This document shows, piece after piece, positions 18,071 to 27,275 of a stretch of 64,000 nucleotides of DNA. Below the pieces are notes generated by a model, which saw only the letters and a program-made list of their open reading frames with translations, did not search any database and had not been told where the DNA came from. The stretch spans positions 1,550,001 to 1,614,000 of the forward strand of contig NC_014963.1 in NCBI RefSeq assembly GCF_000179915.2, in the 5' to 3' direction. Each line of letters begins with the position of its first letter. Position 1 is the first letter of the stretch. The stretch is from Terriglobus saanensis SP1PR4. GTDB lineage: Bacteria; Acidobacteriota; Terriglobia; Terriglobales; Acidobacteriaceae. The position numbers were made by a program, and so were the translations under genes.

Positions 18071-19936
18071 ATGAGACGCATCCTGCGCCTGCTCTCCTAT
18101 CTCCGCCCCTACCTGCTTTTTTCGCTGCTCTCCGTCGTGCTCATGGCGGTCGTGGGCGCGCTGGCGGCATTCCGCATTCTTCTCGTCAAACCCATTTTTG
18201 AGAATGTGCTCTCCTCGGACGCTTCCCCCGACCGCGTTCTTGTTTACAACGTTCCGCGGACACACTGGCACATCGATCTGCAGTACTTCATCCCGCACCA
18301 CTTTCATAACGCATGGAATGTCGTAGCCTTCGCGCTGGTAGTTTCGGCCGTAGTGAAATCCCTCTGCGACTACGCCGGAACGTATCTGGTGAACTACGCC
18401 GGATTCGGCATGATCACGGACCTTCGCAACGACCTTTACAACGCGGTCCTGCGTCGGTCGGTTTCTTTCTTCCAGAAGAACAGCACTGGTTCGCTGCTCT
18501 CCACGCTCATCAACGACATCGAGCGCGTCCAGGTGGCGATGTCGAGTGTGTTGAGTGAGTTTCTTCAGCAGATCTTCACCTTTATCTTCACGGTCACGGT
18601 CGCGATTATCGTCGGCGGACGTATGGCGTGGCTGCTTCTGCTCTTTGTGCCGATCATCATCTCTTCCGCTCGGCGCATTGGCCGCCGCGTTCGCCAGACG
18701 ACGCGCAGCGGTCAGGATAAGCTTGCGGAGATCCAGAACATCCTGCATGAAACCATCACGGGCAATCGCATCGTGAAGGCCTTCGGCATGGAGCGCTGGG
18801 AGATGACCCGCTTCCGCACCGCAGCGCGACGCCTCTTCCGCGCCAACCTCAAATCGGTCAGCGTGCAGGCTATCTCGTCTCCGCTGATGGATGCCATCGG
18901 TGCCATCGCCATCGCTCTGTTGCTGTGGATCGGACGTCGACTGATCGTTGCGCACGAACTGTCGGCTGGTTCGTTCATCACGTTTCTCATCGCCGTCTTT
19001 ACGCTCTACGATCCGGTGCGCAAGTTTGCGCTCTTCTACAACAGCTTCCAACAGGCCCTCGGAGCCAGCGAAGATATCTTCAAGTTCCTCGACGCGCAGG
19101 ACGAAGTGCCGGAGAAGAAGAACGCTCACGTCCTCAAAGAGTTCAAAGACACCATCGTCTTCGACAACGTCGGTTTCAGCTATCAGGAAGACGATGATGC
19201 GGAAGAAAAGCTGGTTCTCTCGGAGATCGATCTTGTCGTTCCGCGCGGTGAAGTGCTCGCCCTCGTCGGCCCTAGCGGTGCAGGCAAGTCCACGCTGGTC
19301 AAACTCATCCCGCGCTTCTTCGATGTCACGGCTGGACGCATCACCTTCGATGGGCACGACATTCGCGATCTCACCATCGACAGCGTGCGCAAGCTGATCG
19401 GCAAGGTCACGCAGGACACCGTCCTCTTCAACGACACCGTGCGTAACAACATCGCCTACGGCCAGCCCGACGTTCCGCTAGAACGTGTGCAGCATGCTGC
19501 AAAGATCGCCCTTGCGCATGACTTCATCGAGAACCTCCCCAACGGCTACGACACCGTAATCGGCGAAAAGGGCTTTCGTCTCTCCGGTGGAGAGCGCCAG
19601 CGTCTGGCCATCGCCCGCGCGGTGCTCAAGAACGCACCGATTCTGGTCCTCGACGAAGCGACCTCGGCACTCGATACCGAAAGCGAATCACTGGTACAGG
19701 CCGCCCTCTCCAACCTGATGGAGGGCCGCACGGTCTTCGTGGTGGCGCATCGCCTGGCGACGGTTCGCCGGGCCAATCGGATCGCCGTGATTGAAAAAGG
19801 AAAGATCGTAGAGCTCGGTTCACACGCTGAGCTGATCGCCGCCGGTGGACTCTATCGTCGTCTCTACGAGATGCAGTTTGTGGATGAACCCCGTGCCGCA
19901 GAAGTACAAGAACCAATCCCGGAAGGAATCGCATGA
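18071..19936 (+). CDS. ABC exporter, MsbA-like lipid A flippase (fused permease and ATPase)
   Basis: A 621-residue half-transporter with six N-terminal membrane helices (first at LLSYLRPYLLFSLLSVVLMAV written in part), then an ATPase domain from about residue 365. Walker A is GPSGAGKSTLVK, signature LSGGERQRLAIAR, Walker B ILVLDEATSALDTES, and the switch His is in VVAHRLATV. The coupling region TGSLLSTLINDIERVQ and the phrase NNIAYGQPDV resemble MsbA. Its place among lptCA, lptB and other envelope genes supports lipid A core export. A TAGAAT at 18026-18031 is a likely -10 box. Its stop overlaps the yicC start by four bases (ATGA). Other lipid or drug exporters share this fold. Confidence 0.88.
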   Translation: MRRILRLLSYLRPYLLFSLLSVVLMAVVGALAAFRILLVKPIFENVLSSDASPDRVLVYNVPRTHWHIDLQYFIPHHFHNAWNVVAFALVVSAVVKSLCDYAGTYLVNYAGFGMITDLRNDLYNAVLRRSVSFFQKNSTGSLLSTLINDIERVQVAMSSVLSEFLQQIFTFIFTVTVAIIVGGRMAWLLLLFVPIIISSARRIGRRVRQTTRSGQDKLAEIQNILHETITGNRIVKAFGMERWEMTRFRTAARRLFRANLKSVSVQAISSPLMDAIGAIAIALLLWIGRRLIVAHELSAGSFITFLIAVFTLYDPVRKFALFYNSFQQALGASEDIFKFLDAQDEVPEKKNAHVLKEFKDTIVFDNVGFSYQEDDDAEEKLVLSEIDLVVPRGEVLALVGPSGAGKSTLVKLIPRFFDVTAGRITFDGHDIRDLTIDSVRKLIGKVTQDTVLFNDTVRNNIAYGQPDVPLERVQHAAKIALAHDFIENLPNGYDTVIGEKGFRLSGGERQRLAIARAVLKNAPILVLDEATSALDTESESLVQAALSNLMEGRTVFVVAHRLATVRRANRIAVIEKGKIVELGSHAELIAAGGLYRRLYEMQFVDEPRAAEVQEPIPEGIA

Positions 19937-20835
19937 CTCTCGCAGTTCGTTCCATGACCGGCTTCGCTACGGCAACCGGCAGCGTGTCGGAACAACTTGG
20001 ATTTTCCATCTCCGCCAAGAGTGTCAATCACCGCTTTCTCGATCCGCACTTGCGTCTGCCCTCCGGCTGCGACGCGCTGGAGATGGATCTTCGCCGCGCG
20101 CTGAAGGAATATGTCCGTCGCGGTCACGTCGAGATCACCGTGCAGCTCGACCGCTCCTCCCGGACGAACGTGCAGGTGAATATGCCCGTTGTTCGCGCGC
20201 ACTACGAGGCCTTTCAGACCGCCGCAAGCGAACTGCGCCTGAATGTCTCTCCTGACCTCAACGCGATCCTTCGTGTTCCCGGCGCGCTCTCCGCGGACGC
20301 GCCCACGGGCTCCGAAGACATGGCCGCCCTTCAATCCGCCGTCATGGCGCTTGTTCCGCAGCTTCTCGAAGATCTCAACCGGATGCGCGAGCACGAAGGT
20401 GCAGCCCTCGTCGCCGAGCTGCGCGCCGAGATGGGCCGCATTCGCGACGCCGTAACAGAAGTCCGCAGCCTTCGTGCTGAGACAGCACCGCAGATGGCCG
20501 AGGTCCTCCGCGAACGCCTCCGCGCCTTGCTCGCAGACACGCCCATCAACGAGGACCGCGTCCTCACCGAAGCCGCTCTACTCGCCGAACGCGGCGACGT
20601 CGACGAAGAGATGGTCCGCCTGGACGCGCACGTCGATCATTTTCTGCAGATGCTCGACGAGGGGGGAGAAGTAGGCAAACGGCTCGACTTTCTTCTGCAG
20701 GAGTTCAACCGTGAAGCCAACACCCTGCTCTCGAAAACCGGCGGTTCAGCACATAGCCTTCGCATCACCGAACACGCGCTCAACGTGAAATCCGAGATCG
20801 AACGGGCGCGCGAGCAGGTCCAGAACCTCGAATAG
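19933..20835 (+). CDS. yicC: YicC-family endoribonuclease
   Basis: A 300-residue YicC/YloC protein. This family is a stress-linked endoribonuclease in E. coli. The conserved start SMTGFATATGSV is at residues 7-18, followed by KSVNHRFLDPHLRLP. The C-terminal domain has DRVLTEAALLAERGDVDEE, then LDAHVDHFLQML and GKRLDFLLQEFNREANT, ending EIERAREQVQNLE. All key blocks are present and the length is normal. The ATG overlaps the exporter stop by four bases (ATGA). Guanylate kinase follows 36 nt later, a neighbourhood (yicC-gmk-rpoZ) conserved in many bacteria. Confidence 0.95.
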   Translation: MTLAVRSMTGFATATGSVSEQLGFSISAKSVNHRFLDPHLRLPSGCDALEMDLRRALKEYVRRGHVEITVQLDRSSRTNVQVNMPVVRAHYEAFQTAASELRLNVSPDLNAILRVPGALSADAPTGSEDMAALQSAVMALVPQLLEDLNRMREHEGAALVAELRAEMGRIRDAVTEVRSLRAETAPQMAEVLRERLRALLADTPINEDRVLTEAALLAERGDVDEEMVRLDAHVDHFLQMLDEGGEVGKRLDFLLQEFNREANTLLSKTGGSAHSLRITEHALNVKSEIERAREQVQNLE

Positions 20836-20871
20836 CTCGCGAGACCCGTATACACTCATACGTATTCCCTC

Positions 20872-21537
20872 ATGGCCGGCATCCTTTTCATCATTTCGGC
20901 GCCCTCGGGCTCAGGCAAATCCACGCTGGTGTCGCAGCTTCGCTCTCTCGTGGAAGGGCTGGACTTCTCTGTCTCCTACACCACGCGCTCTCCGCGTGGG
21001 TCAGAGGAAGATGGGCGCGAGTATCACTTCACCACGCGCGAAATCTTCGAAGGCATGATGGAAGCGGATGAGTTTCTGGAGCACGCCAGCGTCTTCGGCA
21101 ACTACTACGGCACCGCGCGTTCGGCACTCGCACTCGCCGCGGAACACGGCCGCGACCTTCTGTTGGATATCGACGTGCAGGGTGCAATGCAGGTGATGGG
21201 ACGCGTTCCCGAAGCCGTGTCGATCTTCATCATGCCGCCTTCTCCTCAGGTGCTGGAGCAGCGTCTGCGCAATCGCTCCGCCGCCGAACACATGACGGAC
21301 GAAGAGGTGATCCAGCGCCGCCTGGCACAGGCCGCCAGCGAACTCAAATACATCGCGGAGTACGACTACGCCATCGTGAACGATGTGCTCGATGTAGCCG
21401 TCGCTGAGTTGAAGGCGATCGTGCTCACGGAGCGCGATGTACTTGACGATGACCTTCCCCTCCTGGCGGCATCCTGTCGCACCTCGGGCGCTTCCATCCG
21501 GCTCACGCAGGCGCTAGCCAGCTTCACCGGCGCCTAA
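20872..21537 (+). CDS. gmk: Guanylate kinase
   Basis: A 221-residue enzyme that phosphorylates GMP to GDP with ATP. The P-loop is APSGSGKSTLV near residue 10. The GMP-binding segment has SVSYTTRSPRGSEEDGREYHF in part, then EFLEHASVFGNYYGT and the DIDVQGAMQV core. The lid and C-terminal helices are complete, with a short extra tail after the usual ~205 residues. It lies between yicC and rpoZ. A 14-bp palindrome follows its stop directly. Confidence 0.97.
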   Translation: MAGILFIISAPSGSGKSTLVSQLRSLVEGLDFSVSYTTRSPRGSEEDGREYHFTTREIFEGMMEADEFLEHASVFGNYYGTARSALALAAEHGRDLLLDIDVQGAMQVMGRVPEAVSIFIMPPSPQVLEQRLRNRSAAEHMTDEEVIQRRLAQAASELKYIAEYDYAIVNDVLDVAVAELKAIVLTERDVLDDDLPLLAASCRTSGASIRLTQALASFTGA

Positions 21538-21551
21538 GCCTGACGTCAGGC
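21538..21551. promoter_or_regulatory. Perfect 14-bp palindrome directly after gmk
   Basis: GCCTGACGTCAGGC is self-complementary over all 14 bases and begins on the base after the gmk stop codon. There is no loop and no T-tract, so it does not look like an intrinsic terminator. It could be a dimeric-protein operator upstream of rpoZ, or chance. Confidence 0.35.
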
Positions 21552-21677
21552 GTTGCCACCAGTCGAACCCATGCAGACCGTTCAATAATCGTCGAAAAAG
21601 TACTTTCCGCTTTGTTGTGCTTGGAGTAAATTCTTAAGCATTCGCACGACAATCTGAGCAGCTGAAGGGACACGCAC

Positions 21678-21887
21678 ATGACGACCCCGAAGGAATCTCT
21701 GCAGAATAAATACAGCCTCGTCAAGGGTGCTGCACGCCGTGCACGTCAGCTTCAGTCCGGAGCATCCCCTCTCATCGTTCCCCGTTCCATCAAGGCCTGC
21801 CGTGTGGCACAGGACGAGATCCGCTCCGGACACGTCAGTTTTGGCATTCCAGAGCCCAAGCATGTGGTGTTGCCGCTCACCGTCTAG
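21678..21887 (+). CDS. rpoZ: DNA-directed RNA polymerase omega subunit
   Basis: A 69-residue omega subunit, which chaperones the beta-prime subunit of RNA polymerase. It has NKYSLVKGAARRARQLQSG near the N-terminus and KACRVAQDEIRSG in the second half, both matching the omega pattern in Acidobacteria. GAAGGG lies about 9 nt before the ATG. The intergenic stretch after gmk (about 140 nt) holds the 14-bp palindrome; I see no clear promoter there. It is followed 15 nt later by the uracil-DNA glycosylase gene. Confidence 0.92.
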   Translation: MTTPKESLQNKYSLVKGAARRARQLQSGASPLIVPRSIKACRVAQDEIRSGHVSFGIPEPKHVVLPLTV

Positions 21888-21902
21888 AATGGCAGTAGCT
21901 GC

Positions 21903-22862
21903 ATGACACGTGAGACCACAGAACGCCTGCGCGCATACGTTGATTACCTCCGCGACCTGGGCGTCTATGATCTCTATCGTCGTGGAGAACCGCGTCCCGA
22001 GTTCGCGAACCTGCTTGCACCTGCGCAGATGCCACGGCCTGTTGCGACCACACTGGCTGCTGCTCCAGCAAGACCGGCAGCGCCGCCCGTAAGGACTCCG
22101 GTCCCCGCCCCGGCGGCAGCGTCCACACTCTCGCCCTTTGCTGCTTCTCAGCAGAGGGCCAATGCTCCAGCGCCGTCTAAGCCAGCAACACCGCCGCCAC
22201 CGCCTCTGGAACTCTCGCCAGCCTTCGCCCCACCTGATATGCCTCTGATCAGCTTCAACGCCCGCGCCGAACTTCCGCAGCATCGCGCCCTGCCTGACGA
22301 TAAGGCTGCCACCCTGCAAAGTGTCCGCCATCATATTGGCGACTGCACCCGCTGTCCTCTCGCCTACGCTGGCCGTCGCAACATCGTCTTCGCGGACGGC
22401 AACCCCAACGCCCGCCTGATGTTTGTAGGTGAAGGCCCTGGCGCGGATGAGGATGCCAGCGGAGTTCCCTTCGTCGGCAAAGCCGGTCAACTTTTGAACA
22501 ACATGATCAACGCGATGGGTCTCAAGCGCGAAGAGGTCTACATCGCCAACATCGTGAAGTGCCGCCCACCCGGCAACCGCAACCCTGAACCGGTCGAGGC
22601 CAATACCTGCTCCCAGTTCCTCGTGGACCAGATCGACATCGTGCAGCCGCAGATCATCGTCGCGCTCGGGGCCATCGCTGCAACCTATCTCCTTGGCGTC
22701 AAGAGGCCTCTCGTTGCCCTCCGTGGCCAGTGGCATGACGTACGGGGCTCCAAAACTGCTGTCACCTACCATCCCGCCTACCTTCTCCGTGATCCCAGCA
22801 TGAAGGGTGAAGCCTGGAAAGATCTCCAGCGCGTCATGGTGGAGATGGGCCTGAAGAGCTAG
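21903..22862 (+). CDS. Family 4 uracil-DNA glycosylase with iron-sulfur cluster
   Basis: Removes uracil from DNA, the first step of base-excision repair. The catalytic part occupies the last ~200 residues: [17 protein letters not shown] with [13 protein letters not shown], and later [12 protein letters not shown]. Four cysteines (C-x2-C in DCTRCPLAY; then [14 protein letters not shown] and the Cys of ANTCSQF) match the [4Fe-4S] ligands of this family. The first ~130 residues are Ala/Pro-rich low complexity ([14 protein letters not shown]), an N-terminal extension of the sort seen in phage-polymerase-related UDGs. A TAGAAT at 21885-21890 lies 12 nt before the ATG and may start a very short leader. 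The gene precedes priA. Confidence 0.93.
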   Translation: MTRETTERLRAYVDYLRDLGVYDLYRRGEPRPEFANLLAPAQMPRPVATTLAAAPARPAAPPVRTPVPAPAAASTLSPFAASQQRANAPAPSKPATPPPPPLELSPAFAPPDMPLISFNARAELPQHRALPDDKAATLQSVRHHIGDCTRCPLAYAGRRNIVFADGNPNARLMFVGEGPGADEDASGVPFVGKAGQLLNNMINAMGLKREEVYIANIVKCRPPGNRNPEPVEANTCSQFLVDQIDIVQPQIIVALGAIAATYLLGVKRPLVALRGQWHDVRGSKTAVTYHPAYLLRDPSMKGEAWKDLQRVMVEMGLKS

Positions 22863-22868
22863 CGGCAC

Positions 22869-22874
22869 TAAACT
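22869..22874 (+). promoter_or_regulatory. -10 box TAAACT close to the priA start
   Basis: TAAACT ends 7 nt before the GTG at 22882. The gap contains GGAAG, which could also serve as a weak Shine-Dalgarno in read-through transcripts from the upstream gene. Confidence 0.45.
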
Positions 22875-22881
22875 GGAAGCT

Positions 22882-25380
22882 GTGTCTCTCTTCGCCGATG
22901 TCGCCCTTCCAGTGCCTCTGGACAAACCCTTCACCTATGCGGTGAACGGCGTGGTTCCCGTGGTCGGCGCGCGTGTCATCGTTCCCTTCAGCGGACAGCG
23001 CCTCATGGGCGTCGTCGTCCGTCTCCATAACATCGCACCCACGGACGGTTTCGAGATCAAGCCGATCCAGCAGGTGCTCGACTCGGAAGCGCTTCTCGAC
23101 CGCTATCTTCTGAAGCTAGCCGAGTGGATCGCGCAGTACTATGTTGCTCCGCTCGGAGAAGTCCTGCGCGGCATGCTTCCGCTCATGGCCGAGGTCAAAC
23201 GCGACCTGCTCTATCGCATCACCGACCATGGCCGCAAAGTTCTTTATGAAGGCGCGGAGAAGGGCTCGTCGCGCCGCTCGAAACTTTCGCCAGAAGACCA
23301 GAACCGCGAGTACGCCATCCTCAACTACCTCGACAGTGGCGAACCCGCGAAGCCCTCCGCGATTCGTTCCGCGACGCAGGCAGGGAAGGCGCTCCTCGAT
23401 GCCATGGCGCGCAAAAAATGGCTCTTACGCGAAGCCGTTGCGGACACACGCGACGCCCGTCGTCTCGAAAAGATCGCCGTGCTTGTGGAAGACACGCGCA
23501 TGCCGAAGCTCAACGAGAATCAGCAGCTTATCCTCGCCGAACTCGCCGCCGCGGGCGGACGTATGCGCGTGCGAGATCTTCGCAACAGTGGAACTCTGCT
23601 CGAAAATAAGGTTCCCGAAAGCACCCTGGCCACGCTGGTCAAACGCAACCTCGTCCGCATCGATGAAGAGCCGGAGACCTTCTACCTCGGAGGCGTTCAC
23701 GCCGAGGGCAAGAAGCACGCGCACGAACACGCCCTGAATGAGACGCAGACTGAGGCGTATGCCGCCATTGCCATTGCGCTGGATAAGGGTGGTTTCCAAC
23801 CGCATCTCCTCTACGGCGTCACCGGCTCCGGAAAAACCGCTGTCTACTTCGCAGCAATGAAGCGCGCGCTCGAAGCCGGAAAATCGTCCCTCCTGCTCGT
23901 CCCCGAGATAGGCCTCACTCCCGCCATGGCCGCGCAGATGTTCGCCGCCTTTGGAGACGACGTCGCCCTTCTGCATTCGCAACTCACGCCCGATGAGCGT
24001 GCTGAACAGTGGCATCGCATCCGTCGTGGAGATGCCCGCATCGTCGTCGGCACACGCTCCGCCGTCTTCGCGCCTGTGGCGAACCTCGGCCTCATCGTCA
24101 TCGACGAAGAGCACGACAGCAGCTACAAGCAGGAAGAAACGCCCCGCTATCATGGCCGCGACACGGCGGTCATGCGCGCCAAGCTTCTTGATATTCCAAT
24201 CGTCCTCGGCTCGGCTACACCCTCGCTGGAAAGCTGGGCCAACGCACAGAAGGGCCGATACGCGCTCATCACCATGGCCGAGCGTGTCTCAAATCGCCCC
24301 CTGCCTGCAGTCGAACTCATCGATATGCGGGAAGAGTTCCGCAACACCGGCACCGATCAGATCTTCTCCCGCCAACTCATTCTGGAAACGCAGGCCGCCC
24401 TCGATCGCGGCGAACAGGCAATGATCCTCCTCAACCGCCGCGGCTATTCGTACGTGGTCATGTGCCGTGCCTGCGGAGACAAAATCCAGTGCGAGAACTG
24501 CGCCATCTCCATGACCTTCCACAAGCCCGTTCTTGGAGCGGATGCTCACGCGCACGCCGGAGAGCGGCTGGAGTGCCACTACTGCGGCTTTCGTCGCAAC
24601 GTGCCGAAGCGCTGCCCCAAGTGCGAAAGCGAGCACCTCTATTACCTCGGTGCCGGATCGCAGCAAGGCGAAGAGCGTCTGCAGGAGATCTTTCCCGGCG
24701 CGCGCATCGGCCGGATGGATCGCGACACTGTGCGGACGCGCGTCGACATGGAGCGCATGTTGTCACGCCTCCACTCCGGCGAGATCAATCTCCTCGTCGG
24801 CACACAGATGATCGCCAAGGGCCACGATATCCACGGAGTCACAGTGGTGGGCGTAGTGGGTTGCGACCACGCCCTCGGCCTACCGGACTTCCGCGCCGCC
24901 GAGCGAGTCTTTCAGCTCCTCACGCAGGTCAGCGGTCGCGCCGGGCGTGGAGACGCCCCAGGACGCGTCGTCGTGCAGACGTACCACCCCGACCACTACG
25001 CCATCCGCTTCGCCGCCAGGCACGATTACCTCGGCTTCGTGGCAAAGGAGATGCAGTATCGCCGCTGGATGCACTACCCGCCGAATACGGTGCTGACCAA
25101 CATTGTGTTGCAAAGCCAGAAGCTCGAAGAAGCCTCAGCCTGGGCCGCGAACATAGGGAAGTGGTTTGTGAGTCGCGGCACACCCGGTTTACGTGTCCTT
25201 GGCCCCGCTGCGGCTCCTATCGTGCGCCTCAAGCGCATCTATCGCTTCCACTTTGTACTCAAAGCGGAAAAGCGGCAGACGCTCAACAGCATCCTTTATG
25301 CCATGCTTGCGCACGCCGACGCGCAGGGAATTCCGCGCCGAGGCATTCTCATCGACGTGGACGCCCTGCATTTGATGTAG
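22882..25380 (+). CDS. priA: Primosomal protein N' (replication restart helicase PriA)
   Basis: An 832-residue 3'-to-5' helicase that reloads the replisome at stalled forks. The N-terminal 3'-DNA-binding domain opens with FADVALPVPLDKPFTYAV. Walker A is GVTGSGKTAVY, Walker B is VIDEEHDSSYKQ, and the helicase core has TRSAVFAPVANLG and GRAGRGDAPGRV. The zinc-binding Cys set is complete: CRACGDKIQCENC, CHYCGF and CPKC. The start is GTG at 22882. It ends 8 nt before the convergent HU gene. Confidence 0.97.
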   Translation: MSLFADVALPVPLDKPFTYAVNGVVPVVGARVIVPFSGQRLMGVVVRLHNIAPTDGFEIKPIQQVLDSEALLDRYLLKLAEWIAQYYVAPLGEVLRGMLPLMAEVKRDLLYRITDHGRKVLYEGAEKGSSRRSKLSPEDQNREYAILNYLDSGEPAKPSAIRSATQAGKALLDAMARKKWLLREAVADTRDARRLEKIAVLVEDTRMPKLNENQQLILAELAAAGGRMRVRDLRNSGTLLENKVPESTLATLVKRNLVRIDEEPETFYLGGVHAEGKKHAHEHALNETQTEAYAAIAIALDKGGFQPHLLYGVTGSGKTAVYFAAMKRALEAGKSSLLLVPEIGLTPAMAAQMFAAFGDDVALLHSQLTPDERAEQWHRIRRGDARIVVGTRSAVFAPVANLGLIVIDEEHDSSYKQEETPRYHGRDTAVMRAKLLDIPIVLGSATPSLESWANAQKGRYALITMAERVSNRPLPAVELIDMREEFRNTGTDQIFSRQLILETQAALDRGEQAMILLNRRGYSYVVMCRACGDKIQCENCAISMTFHKPVLGADAHAHAGERLECHYCGFRRNVPKRCPKCESEHLYYLGAGSQQGEERLQEIFPGARIGRMDRDTVRTRVDMERMLSRLHSGEINLLVGTQMIAKGHDIHGVTVVGVVGCDHALGLPDFRAAERVFQLLTQVSGRAGRGDAPGRVVVQTYHPDHYAIRFAARHDYLGFVAKEMQYRRWMHYPPNTVLTNIVLQSQKLEEASAWAANIGKWFVSRGTPGLRVLGPAAAPIVRLKRIYRFHFVLKAEKRQTLNSILYAMLAHADAQGIPRRGILIDVDALHLM

Positions 25381-25388
25381 TGAAATCT

Positions 25389-25658
25389 CTATTCGAGAGA
25401 CTGTAAGTCTTTGCCTGGCTTGAATCGAACGGCCTTGCCCGGTTCGATGGAAACCTCGGCCCCGGTGCGGGGATTGCGTCCAATGCCGGTCTTGCGTGGC
25501 TTGACGGTAAAGACACCGAAACCGCGTAGCTCGATGCGGTCGCCGGAGGCCATCGCCTTCTTCATTGTGTCGAAGATGACATCCGTTGCCGCTTCAGCCT
25601 TGGTGCGAGGCAGCCCGCTCCGATCGACAATACGCTGTATGAGGTCCTGTTTAATCAC
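25389..25658 (-). CDS. HU/IHF-family DNA-binding protein
   Basis: An 89-residue histone-like protein that bends DNA as a dimer. It has VIKQDLIQRIVDRSGLPRTK at the start, the dimer core FDTMKKAMASGDRIELRGFG, and the DNA-gripping arm with FTVKPRKTGIGRNPRTG, ending KAVRFKPGKDLQ. The start is GTG at 25658, with GAGG about 8 nt upstream. Upstream in-frame reading would add a tail without family similarity. A near-consensus sigma-70 promoter lies ~55 nt upstream. Sequence alone does not separate HU from IHF, though the RNPRTG arm fits both. Confidence 0.93.
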   Translation of the reverse strand: MIKQDLIQRIVDRSGLPRTKAEAATDVIFDTMKKAMASGDRIELRGFGVFTVKPRKTGIGRNPRTGAEVSIEPGKAVRFKPGKDLQSLE

Positions 25659-25716
25659 TCGTATTCGCCTCGTGTCCGGGAAAAGTAAGCAGCTCACTTT
25701 CGACCGCTCTGGCTTG

Positions 25717-25745
25717 ATGTTAGAAAGCTCCGGAACTCTTGTCAA
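25717..25745 (-). promoter_or_regulatory. Near-consensus sigma-70 promoter for the HU gene
   Basis: On the minus strand the -35 box is TTGACA (exact consensus, 25745-25740) and the -10 box is TAACAT (25722-25717) with a 17-bp spacer. Transcription would start near 25709, leaving a ~50-nt leader that contains GAGG before the GTG. It is the best canonical promoter in the window. Confidence 0.75.
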
Positions 25746-25841
25746 CGCTCCAAATGCCTTCTTCCCAATAGATTGCAGCCACGGCGTACCTGCCGTACAC
25801 TGGCTTTTTCAACCTTAACTAAACCCATTTTTAGGAGAACC

Positions 25842-26393
25842 ATGGCCATCAAGAGCGACCGCTGGATTCGCGAGCAGGCAGGAAAAGGAATGATTGAACC
25901 CTTCAGCGAAAAGCAGGTCCGCGATGGCGTCATCTCTTACGGCCTCTCCTCCTACGGTTATGACCTTCGCGTCTCCGATGAATTCAAGATTTTCACCAAT
26001 GTGAACTCCGCCATCATCGACCCCAAAAACTTCGACGAGCGCAGCTTTGTCTCCGTGCAGGCCGACGCCATCATCGTTCCGCCCAACTCCTTCGCCCTGG
26101 CGCGTTCGATCGAATACTTCCGTATTCCTCGCGATGTCCTCACAATCTGCGTCGGAAAAAGCACCTACGCGCGTTGCGGAATCATCGTCAACGTCACTCC
26201 CTTTGAGCCGGAATGGGAAGGCTTTGTCACACTGGAGATCTCCAACACCACACCGCTCCCGGCCAAGATCTACGCGAATGAAGGACTTTGCCAGATCCTG
26301 TTCTTTCAATCGGACGAAGTCTGCGAAACGAGCTATGCGGATCGCGCCGGAAAATACCAGAAGCAGCAAGGCATCGTTCTCCCCAAACTGTAG
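25842..26393 (+). CDS. dcd: dCTP deaminase
   Basis: A 183-residue trimeric enzyme that deaminates dCTP to dUTP, feeding dTMP synthesis. The family core is intact: [44 protein letters not shown] in part, [19 protein letters not shown], and the C-terminal [14 protein letters not shown]. The ATG at 25842 has TTAGGAG 7 nt upstream, an excellent Shine-Dalgarno. A TACACT at 25795-25800 is a probable -10 box, giving a ~35-nt leader. It is divergent from the HU gene. Confidence 0.97.
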   Translation: MAIKSDRWIREQAGKGMIEPFSEKQVRDGVISYGLSSYGYDLRVSDEFKIFTNVNSAIIDPKNFDERSFVSVQADAIIVPPNSFALARSIEYFRIPRDVLTICVGKSTYARCGIIVNVTPFEPEWEGFVTLEISNTTPLPAKIYANEGLCQILFFQSDEVCETSYADRAGKYQKQQGIVLPKL

Positions 26394-26411
26394 TCGACGA
26401 ACCATCGCGGC

Positions 26412-27122
26412 ATGACCCAGTCCGATTCGATCCAGCCCGACGTAACTCCAGTGGATGCAACGTCAACCGACGAGCTTCCAACGCCGAGTGCGGTTCGGAT
26501 CGGGATGGTCACCTCCGAGCCGCTGCGCCTTCTCGGCACCCAGGACATTCTTGGGGAGACAATAGAGGTCATACCGCTCACGCCCACTGAGGCTCTGCGG
26601 GATTCCGCGATTGACCTCGTCCTTGTGGACAATCCCATCCTCGACGACCTTCTGGCTATCATCACCAGCTTCCGGCGCGGTCGGCCAGCGCTTCGTGTGG
26701 TTACCCTCGGCCCTGTGGTCGGGATGGACGTAATCGAACGCATTATTGCTGCGGGAGCGAAAGGGTACCTCACCTACACCAGCGGCCCAGGGGACCTCCG
26801 CATGGCGATTGAGGTCGTGCGGGACGGGTCCGTCTGGGCGCCACGCAAGGTCCTTTCCCGGCTGATGGACCTGCGCTCGCCAGAGGAGAAGGAGCGCCCT
26901 GAACTGCGCTTTACCCCTCGGGAAAAGCAGGTTCTGGAACTACTTGCGGCCGGACACACTAACCGGGACATCGCCGGGAAACTCTCCATTGACGAGACGA
27001 CGGCTAAGACGCACGTTGGGCGTTTGCTTCGCAAGATAGGCGTTCCCAATCGTGTGGGACTTGCGCTCTATGCTGTGGAAAAGCAGATTGTTATTCCAGG
27101 TGTGTCGCAGCCAGATGGTTAA
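26412..27122 (+). CDS. LuxR-family regulator with degenerate receiver domain
   Basis: A 236-residue protein with an N-terminal receiver-like domain and a C-terminal LuxR helix-turn-helix (FTPREKQVLELLAAGHTNRDI in part; TAKTHVGRLLRKIGVPNRV). The receiver keeps an Asp where phosphorylation occurs in related proteins (DLVLVDNPILDD), but the acidic pair after strand 1 is missing (IGMVTSEPLRLLG), so metal binding and phosphotransfer look impaired. No histidine kinase gene is nearby. The Thr-Lys swap site reads LGPVVG. The start follows the dcd stop by 18 nt. A strong hairpin terminator follows the gene. Its targets are unknown; the SYLF gene downstream is one candidate. Confidence 0.85.
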   Translation: MTQSDSIQPDVTPVDATSTDELPTPSAVRIGMVTSEPLRLLGTQDILGETIEVIPLTPTEALRDSAIDLVLVDNPILDDLLAIITSFRRGRPALRVVTLGPVVGMDVIERIIAAGAKGYLTYTSGPGDLRMAIEVVRDGSVWAPRKVLSRLMDLRSPEEKERPELRFTPREKQVLELLAAGHTNRDIAGKLSIDETTAKTHVGRLLRKIGVPNRVGLALYAVEKQIVIPGVSQPDG

Positions 27123-27226
27123 CTCAATAATTAACATGCCTGGTAACCCAAGGATGAATCCCTCCGTACTCTTGCGTGTACTAAAGTAAGCCCTCAAAGT
27201 AACCACAGCAACACAGACCTGGGAGA

Positions 27227-27275
27227 GGGGCTGGTGGGATCCGGTTATGAACTGGAAAACCTGGCCCCATTTTTT
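27227..27275 (+). terminator. Intrinsic terminator after the LuxR gene
   Basis: An outer stem of GGGGCTGG (27227-27234) with CCTGGCCCC (27260-27268), using G-U pairs, encloses an inner stem CCGGTT/AACTGG (27241-27255). A run of six T follows at 27270-27275. Confidence 0.7.

Noticed and set aside
17087-19357. A 756-codon open frame on the minus strand across rapZ and the exporter
   Set aside because: It crosses the intergenic space of two well-supported genes on the other strand and has no recognisable domain.
21582-22934. A 450-codon minus-strand frame opposite rpoZ and the uracil-DNA glycosylase
   Set aside because: Composition and lack of domains mark it as an antisense shadow.
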